Shown: piece by piece, positions 31,805 through 36,871 of the stretch | Layout of the letters: each line of letters begins with the position of its first letter | Numbering within the stretch: position 1 is the first letter of the stretch | Source of the DNA: Bacteroides sp. | GTDB taxonomy: Bacteria; Bacteroidota; Bacteroidia; Bacteroidales; Bacteroidaceae | Direction: 5' to 3' | NCBI GenBank assembly: GCA_017992695.1 | Contig: JAGOOC010000009.1 | Span: 37,034 to 73,904 of the forward strand | DNA: 36,871 nt | Translations under genes and position numbers: made by a program | Notes under the pieces: generated by a model | What the model was told of the DNA's origin: nothing | The model's input: only the letters and a program-made list of their open reading frames with translations | The model's database searches: none

Positions 31805-31820
31805 ATGCAATCGTTTGCAT
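31805..31820. promoter_or_regulatory. LacI-type operator 2 (best palindrome)
   Basis: ATGCAATCGTTTGCAT, with perfect 6-base arms ATGCAA/TTGCAT around TCGT. It is 87 bases from operator 1 (centre to centre) and about 60 bases upstream of the lacI -7 box. It could serve both divergent promoters, with loop formation between the two operators. Confidence 0.65.
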
Positions 31821-31873
31821 ACCCAATGAGCGAGAAACGGAACATTCGAATCATAAACACAGAGCGATTCTGC

Positions 31874-31881
31874 TATTTTTG
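31874..31881 (+). promoter_or_regulatory. -7 element for the lacI-MFS operon
   Basis: TATTTTTG, an exact TAnnTTTG, about 82 bases before the lacI-family start. The rest of the 407-base intergenic region holds the two operators, a third weak GCAA-TTG-TTGC site (31791-31801) and the susC promoter. Confidence 0.55.
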
Positions 31882-31963
31882 CAGAGGAGAATAAAACTTC
31901 AGCAAAATCTGCTTGTTCTGTTTCCCTAATTCATTTACCTTTGGCTGAAACTAATACTGTATT

Positions 31964-32974
31964 ATGAATAAACCACCAATCACCATCAAGGATATTGCTC
32001 GCGAGCTGGGAGTTTCTCCTTCTACTGTGTCAAGGGCATTGAAAGACAATCCCGATATCAGTTTGGAAACAAGAACGACCATCCATAAATATGCTCGTGA
32101 ACATAATTATAAGCCCAACGCACTAGCTCTTAATCTACGCACAAGTCGGTCAAACACGATCGGGGTTATCATTCCACAGTTTGTTCATCACTTCTTTTCG
32201 TGTGTACTCAGCGGCATTGAGGAGATGGCTACCAAAGCAGGATACAACATCATTGTGGCACAAAGCAATGAAAAGTATGAACAGGAGGTAAAAATAGTAC
32301 ACACTTTCTTAGCCGCAAGAGTTTGTGGGGTGATCGCTTCATTGGCCAAAGACACGTCGCAATATGACCATTATCAAGAGCTACTCGACCATAATATTCC
32401 CATCGTTTTTTACGATCGCATCTGTACGGGGATCAACACCGAACGAGTGGTGGTCGATGATTATGCCGGTTCCTTTGCTGCCGTGGAGTATATGATACAA
32501 ACGGGATGTAAGCGTATCTTCTTTTACAGTGCTGCCCCCCATCTCGAAATCACTAAAAATCGTCGCAATGGGTACATGGATGCAATGAAGAGATACAAAA
32601 TTCCGGTAGACAACAGCATGATAAAGCTTTGCGACACTCGTGAACAGGCGATTGCCATTACACCCGACTTGCTGGAAGGTCCCAATCGCCCGGATGGGTT
32701 CTTTGCCATTAACGATGAAACGGCTTCAGGCATTTTATACTCGTGCAAACTCACTGGGTTGAAAGTGCCCGACGAAATCTCCATCTGTGGATTTACAGAT
32801 GGTGCCATCGCCCAAAGTACTGACCCCAAACTAACCACTGTTGAGCAACATGGCGAAGAGGTAGGCAAAAGTGCCATAACCCTGTTGATCGACAAAATAG
32901 AGGGTAATAAAGAGACTAAAAGCTCAAACAAAATTGTACGAACCAATTTGGTGGTACGCGGAACGACGAAATAA
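31964..32974 (+). CDS. LacI-family transcriptional regulator of the sus-like locus
   Basis: A 336-residue LacI/GalR-family regulator. The HTH (residues about 7-26, TIKDIARELGVSPSTVSRAL) and the hinge (KPNALALNLRTSRSNTIGV) are canonical. The periplasmic-binding-like effector domain covers about 65-330, with the dimer-type segment VVVDDYAGSFAAVEYM, DGFFAINDETASGI and CGFTDGAIAQSTDPKLTTVEQ. It is divergent from susC with two palindromes between, the first gene before an MFS transporter and near a GH65 enzyme. It probably senses maltose or a related sugar and represses or activates the PUL. This replaces SusR, the regulator of the B. thetaiotaomicron sus locus, which is not in the window. Confidence 0.95.
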   Translation: MNKPPITIKDIARELGVSPSTVSRALKDNPDISLETRTTIHKYAREHNYKPNALALNLRTSRSNTIGVIIPQFVHHFFSCVLSGIEEMATKAGYNIIVAQSNEKYEQEVKIVHTFLAARVCGVIASLAKDTSQYDHYQELLDHNIPIVFYDRICTGINTERVVVDDYAGSFAAVEYMIQTGCKRIFFYSAAPHLEITKNRRNGYMDAMKRYKIPVDNSMIKLCDTREQAIAITPDLLEGPNRPDGFFAINDETASGILYSCKLTGLKVPDEISICGFTDGAIAQSTDPKLTTVEQHGEEVGKSAITLLIDKIEGNKETKSSNKIVRTNLVVRGTTK

Positions 32975-32991
32975 ATCTAATTCAGAATATC

Positions 32992-34308
32992 ATGAAAGTA
33001 AAACCCAATTTAAGTTTTTGGACGCTCTGGAACATTAGTTTCGGCTTTTTCGGTGTGCAGATAGCTTATGCGCTACAAAACTCTAGCATTAGTCGCATAT
33101 TTGCCACACTGGGAGCCGATCCACATAATTTGAGCTATTTCTGGATTCTACCACCGCTGGCAGGAATCATCGTGCAACCCATCATTGGATCGGCAAGCGA
33201 CCGAACCTGGACACGCTTTGGCAGACGAATTCCTTACCTGTTTGTCGGTTCCATTGTAGCGGTAATCGTGATGTGTCTGTTGCCCAATGCAGGAAGCTTT
33301 GGCATGATGGTGAGCACAGCAATGATTTTCGGAGTATTATCATTAATGGTTCTTGACACCTCGGTCAATATGGCCATGCAACCTTTTAAAATGTTGGTTG
33401 GCGATATGGTCAACGAAAAACAAAAGGGTCTGGCCTACTCTATTCAGAGCTTTCTTTGCAACGCCGGAAGCTTAGTTGGCTATCTGTTTCCATTTGTTTT
33501 CACTTGGATAGGCATCAGCAACACAGCCGATAAAGGCACAGTACCCGATTCTGTTATCTACTCGTTCTATATTGGAGCAGCTGTACTGATTGCTTGTGCT
33601 GTTTACACCAGCATTAAAGTAAAAGAGATGCCTCCCAAAGAGTTTGAGGAATTTCATGGGATCACGGCCGATGAAAAGAAAGAAAAATCCGATTTCTTCT
33701 CTCTGCTTAAACATGCACCAAAGGTATTTTGGACCGTAGGTTTGGTGCAGCTTTTTTGTTGGGCAGCTTTCATGTATATGTGGACATACACCACCGGTGC
33801 CATAGCCAACACGGTATGGAATACCACGGATGTGCAGTCTGCCGGATATCAAGAAGCCGGCAACTGGGTAGGTATCTTGTTTGCCGTGCAAGCCATTGGC
33901 TCGGTACTATGGGCTATTATTCTGCCCCTATTCAGTGCGCGTAAACTAGCTTACTCCTTGAGTTTGATACTGGGTGGAATTGGTTTTATCTCGATACCGT
34001 TTCTCAATGATGCCTATTTACTGTTTATCTCTTACTTCCTCATCGGTTGCGCTTGGTCTGCCGTGTTGGCCATGCCCTTCACCATCCTCACCAACTCTGT
34101 TTCGGGCAAGAACATGGGTGCCTATCTGGGTTTATTCAATGGCACCATCTGTATTCCACAAATTCTGGCAGCCGTTGCCGGTGGCACTGTTTTGCGTCTG
34201 GTAGGTGGCGAACAAGTTCATATGTTAGCATTGGCGGGCATCCTTCTTTTCATAGGTGCCATTTGTGTCTATTTTATTAAAGAGACAGTAGCGCATACAA
34301 AGTCCTAA
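32992..34308 (+). CDS. MFS sugar transporter (SLC45/GPH-like, likely maltose)
   Basis: A 438-residue inner-membrane carrier with about 12 predicted helices. It resembles the SLC45/GPH branch of sugar:cation symporters: LSYFWILPPLAGIIVQPIIGSASDRTWTRFGRRIPYLFVG is the conserved helix 2-3 loop with the DRTWTRFGRR motif, and a second copy of the fold follows after the KEMPPKEFEEF hydrophilic loop. It begins 17 bases after lacI and is probably co-transcribed. Given the neighbours, maltose or short maltodextrin import into the cytoplasm for GH65 is the best guess. Substrate not provable from sequence. Confidence 0.9.
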   Translation: MKVKPNLSFWTLWNISFGFFGVQIAYALQNSSISRIFATLGADPHNLSYFWILPPLAGIIVQPIIGSASDRTWTRFGRRIPYLFVGSIVAVIVMCLLPNAGSFGMMVSTAMIFGVLSLMVLDTSVNMAMQPFKMLVGDMVNEKQKGLAYSIQSFLCNAGSLVGYLFPFVFTWIGISNTADKGTVPDSVIYSFYIGAAVLIACAVYTSIKVKEMPPKEFEEFHGITADEKKEKSDFFSLLKHAPKVFWTVGLVQLFCWAAFMYMWTYTTGAIANTVWNTTDVQSAGYQEAGNWVGILFAVQAIGSVLWAIILPLFSARKLAYSLSLILGGIGFISIPFLNDAYLLFISYFLIGCAWSAVLAMPFTILTNSVSGKNMGAYLGLFNGTICIPQILAAVAGGTVLRLVGGEQVHMLALAGILLFIGAICVYFIKETVAHTKS

Positions 34309-34342
34309 TAGATAAGAAATTCCTTGTCGCTATTATGGATTG

Positions 34343-34428
34343 CAAGAGTACGTACTTAACAGTGTGTTAATATACTATTTAACAGATAGTTAAATACGCA
34401 CTCTTGTTATATAAAAGTACGTACTCTT
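34343..34428. repeat. Nested palindromes with GTACGTAC cores
   Basis: AAGAGTACGTACTT (34344-34357) and its exact reverse complement (34415-34428) flank a TATTTAAC/GTTAAATA dyad (34376-34396). Another short pair, CAAGAGT (34343-34349) with ACTCTTG (34400-34406), is also present. The core GTACGTAC is itself a palindrome. The set lies between the MFS gene and the GH65 gene and may be a regulatory region for GH65. Confidence 0.6.
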
Positions 34429-34451
34429 TTTAGTACCTGATTATCAACATG

Positions 34452-34492
34452 AAAAAAGAATGCATTCAGTTCATGGAATGTATTCTTTTTTT
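34452..34492 (+). terminator. Terminator after the lacI-MFS operon
   Basis: AAAAAAGAATGCATTC (34452-34467) pairs with 34476-34491 (one G-U) and is followed by a T-tract. It ends lacI-MFS transcription before the GH65 gene. A degenerate -7 box TATCTTGC overlaps the region just after (34495-34502). Confidence 0.75.
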
Positions 34493-34528
34493 GTATCTTG
34501 CCCCTCGTTATATTAACCTTGAAACACC

Positions 34529-36853
34529 ATGAAGAGATTCCTTAAAACCGATGAGTGGAACATCATCGAAGATCGCTTTCGTTCTAGCAAACAGCGTGCA
34601 TCAGAAAGTATATTCAGTCTGGGCAACGGACGATTTGGACAACGCGGGAATTTCGAAGAGGGATACAGCGGCGATAGCTTACAGGGATCTTATGTAGCAG
34701 GCATTACCTTTCTCGACCGCACCCGCGTGGGTTGGTGGAAAAACGGTTATCCACATTTTTTCTCACGCATTCCCAATGCTCCCAATTGGAGCGGAATCTA
34801 CCTGAGACTCATTGATGAAGAGCTAGATCTGGCACAGTGGGACGTGAAAAGCTTCGAACGCAGGCTCAACATGAAAGAGGGTATATCCTATCGGGACTTT
34901 GAGGTGACCTCACCCAAAGGACATTCGCTAAGGGTTCATGTAGAGCACATCAATAGTATGGCCAATCAGAATCTTTGTTTGATTAAATACAGCGTAACTT
35001 CGCTCAACTACGAAGGCAAAATATCTTTTGTACCTTATATTGATGGCGACGTCAAACACGAAAGTTCTAACTTTGACGAAAAGATGTGGACTATTCTGAA
35101 AGTTGAAACCGCTAACGAATATGCTTACCTATGGACACAGACCAAACGAGAGGATACGCAACTATGCACTGCGATGACTTATCAGTTGTTCAAAGACAGT
35201 AAAGAGTTAACCCTAAGCCCCATCAAAATTGAAAAAGAAAAATTAACCGGATTCAGTGCAGGTGCCGATGTGAAACCGGGTGAACGGTTGACATTGATTA
35301 AATACACCGCACTGGTATCGACTCTGTATTGCGACAGAAAACAATTGGTAGAACAATCTATAGCCCAAGCCCAAGAAGCTAAAAGCAAGGGATGGGAACT
35401 ACTAAGCAAAGCGCACAAAAAAGTTTGGGAAGGAATATGGAAAGAGAGTGATGTGGTGATTGACGGTGATCCGGAAGCACAGCAAGGCATTCGATACAAT
35501 ATTTTTCAGCTAACTCAAAGCTATCGCGGAGATGATCCTCACCTGAACATAGGTCCCAAGGGATTTACCGGAGAAAAATACGGAGGTAACACTCAGTGGA
35601 ATACCGAATTGTGTTGTGTTCCTTTTTTTCTTTTATCAAGCTCGAAAGAAGCAGCACGAAATCTTCTTTTGTATCGCTACAACCACCTACAAAAAGCCAT
35701 AGAAAATGCGCGCAAGTTGGGATTTAAGGATGGTGCAGCCTTGTACCCGATGGTTACCCTTAATGGCGATGAGTGCCACAACGAGTGGGAAATTACGTTT
35801 GAGGAGATTCACCGCAACAACATCATTGCCTATGCCATCGTTCAATACACTGTAATGACAGGCAGTATGGATTTTATTGTCGAATACGGGTTAGAAATGA
35901 TGATAGCCATCTGTCGGTTCTGGAGCCAACGGGTCTCCTTCTCTCAACCCAAGCAGCAATATGTCATTCTAGGGGTTACGGGCCCCAACGAATACGAAAA
36001 CAATGTAGACAACAATTGGTATACGAACTATTCGTGCATACAAACGTTGAAAGCAACCTTGCAGTATCTTGAACTGGCTGCAAAAAACTATCCTGATCAA
36101 TATTCGGACCTCTGCCGCACAACCCTTTTCGAACAAAAAGAGACCGTTCGCTGGCAAGAGATCATTGAAAATATATACCTCCCTCAAGAAAAAGAGCGTG
36201 GAATCATCGTTCAACACGATGGCTATATGGACAAAGAGCTAAATGTGGTAGCCGACATACCGACCGAAGAGCGACCAATCAATCAACATTGGTCATGGGA
36301 CCGAATTCTTCGTTCGTGTTACATCAAACAAAGCGATGTATTATTGGGCCTTTATCTCTATGATGCTCATTTCGACAGTGAGACGGTTCGTCGAAATTTT
36401 CAGTTTTACGAACCACGCACCCTGCACGAATCGTCTCTATCACCTTATATACATGCTATCTTAGCATCGCGCATTGGTGATATGGAAAAAGCTTACAGTC
36501 ACTTCTTACATGCTACCCGATTGGATCTTGACGACTACAACAATGAAATAGACCAAGGATTACACATAACCAGCATGGCAGGTAGTTGGTTGGCTATTGT
36601 ACAAGGCTTTGCAGGCATGCGTATGGAGAACGATACGCTCTGTTTTCATCCCGTGATACCCAAACAATGGAATCTCTACCGATTTAACATCAACTTTCGC
36701 GAACGGACTTTACAGGTCACAGTCGAAAAAACATTCCTAAAAGTTGCCTTACTTAATGGAAAGGAATTGAACATACAGGTTCATCAAGTTGTTTATGTTG
36801 TTAGCGAAGTTAAAGAATTGACAGTATTGATGCATGATACTTTTTTAACGTAA
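34529..36853 (+). CDS. GH65 maltose phosphorylase-like enzyme
   Basis: A 774-residue cytoplasmic GH65 enzyme without a signal peptide. The N-terminal beta-sandwich starts MKRFLKTDEWNIIEDRF and includes GNGRFGQRGNFEEGYSG. The linker and (alpha/alpha)6 barrel follow, with TQWNTELCCVPFFLL and the key segment GDECHNEWEITFEEIHRN (residues 413-430), whose NEWE carries the presumed general acid. The region PTEERPINQHWSWDRILRSCYIKQSDVLLGLYL and the C-terminal beta domain complete the fold. The WEITFEEIHRN pattern is that of maltose phosphorylases, which give glucose and beta-glucose-1-phosphate; kojibiose or trehalose phosphorylase is an alternative. No pgmB is seen before the window ends 18 bases later. 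Confidence 0.9.
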   Translation: MKRFLKTDEWNIIEDRFRSSKQRASESIFSLGNGRFGQRGNFEEGYSGDSLQGSYVAGITFLDRTRVGWWKNGYPHFFSRIPNAPNWSGIYLRLIDEELDLAQWDVKSFERRLNMKEGISYRDFEVTSPKGHSLRVHVEHINSMANQNLCLIKYSVTSLNYEGKISFVPYIDGDVKHESSNFDEKMWTILKVETANEYAYLWTQTKREDTQLCTAMTYQLFKDSKELTLSPIKIEKEKLTGFSAGADVKPGERLTLIKYTALVSTLYCDRKQLVEQSIAQAQEAKSKGWELLSKAHKKVWEGIWKESDVVIDGDPEAQQGIRYNIFQLTQSYRGDDPHLNIGPKGFTGEKYGGNTQWNTELCCVPFFLLSSSKEAARNLLLYRYNHLQKAIENARKLGFKDGAALYPMVTLNGDECHNEWEITFEEIHRNNIIAYAIVQYTVMTGSMDFIVEYGLEMMIAICRFWSQRVSFSQPKQQYVILGVTGPNEYENNVDNNWYTNYSCIQTLKATLQYLELAAKNYPDQYSDLCRTTLFEQKETVRWQEIIENIYLPQEKERGIIVQHDGYMDKELNVVADIPTEERPINQHWSWDRILRSCYIKQSDVLLGLYLYDAHFDSETVRRNFQFYEPRTLHESSLSPYIHAILASRIGDMEKAYSHFLHATRLDLDDYNNEIDQGLHITSMAGSWLAIVQGFAGMRMENDTLCFHPVIPKQWNLYRFNINFRERTLQVTVEKTFLKVALLNGKELNIQVHQVVYVVSEVKELTVLMHDTFLT

Positions 36854-36871
36854 CACACTTTTCAATAAGTA

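Noticed and set aside
31557-31963. Small gene in the susC/lacI intergenic region
   Set aside because: No plausible start-stop frame with an RBS; the content is explained by two promoters and the operator-like sites.
34309-34528. LacI-type operator before GH65
   Set aside because: No ATGCAA/TTGCAT dyad is present; only the unrelated GTACGTAC palindromes are found, so direct LacI control of GH65 is unproven.
1-36871. CRISPR array, tRNA or rRNA, IS element or phage-like module
   Set aside because: No regularly spaced direct repeats, tRNA-like cloverleaf, transposase or integrase sequence, or phage structural gene was seen on either strand.

Overview
The window reads as chromosomal DNA of a Bacteroidales bacterium, most likely Bacteroides or a close relative. 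The main reasons are a SusC/SusD pair with SusE/SusF-like lipoproteins, several Bacteroidota -7 promoter elements (TAnnTTTG) in front of genes, acidic lipoprotein-export-like residues after lipobox cysteines, and small proteins with a Bacteroidales flavour. I see no rRNA, tRNA, CRISPR array, insertion sequence or phage gene.

Left part (1-13.8 kb), mostly housekeeping. It begins with a paired GAAAC/GTTTC inverted repeat and a FadL/OmpP1-type porin (-). A plus-strand cluster follows: pirin, pdxH, an MBL-fold hydrolase, a DUF4468 protein and a VOC/glyoxalase protein. Next come a small Lys-rich protein (-), a SAM methyltransferase (+), a TlpA-like thioredoxin (-) and dnaX (-). After these are a FtsB/DivIC-like divisome protein overlapping a 4-TM protein (+), an OmpH/Skp-like lipoprotein and a small membrane protein (-), then pepD and a secreted EEP-family nuclease/phosphatase (+).

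Middle part (13.8-21.9 kb). A TalC/FSA-type transaldolase (-) diverges from a SusA-like periplasmic GH13 (+). Class II fructose-bisphosphate aldolase (-), a second EEP protein (-), rpmE2 (+) and a class A penicillin-binding protein (+) follow.

Right part (21.9-36.9 kb), an alpha-glucan utilization locus. On the minus strand the order is susC-susD-susE-susF-surface GH13, matching the susCDEFG order of the Bacteroides thetaiotaomicron starch locus. Divergent on the plus strand are a LacI-family regulator, an MFS (SLC45/GPH-like) sugar transporter and a GH65 phosphorylase that looks like maltose phosphorylase. Neither SusR nor a GH97 SusB is present in the window. The inferred route is: the surface GH13 trims starch, SusCDEF binds and imports oligosaccharides, the SusA-like periplasmic GH13 degrades them, the MFS carrier imports maltose, and GH65 phosphorolyses it in the cytoplasm.

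The most interesting signal is a shared LacI-type palindrome (about ATGCAAWCGTTTGCAT). It occurs twice in the lacI/susC intergenic region and as variants upstream of the susA-like gene 17 kb away, which suggests a LacI-controlled, phosphorolytic version of the Sus system spread over two loci.
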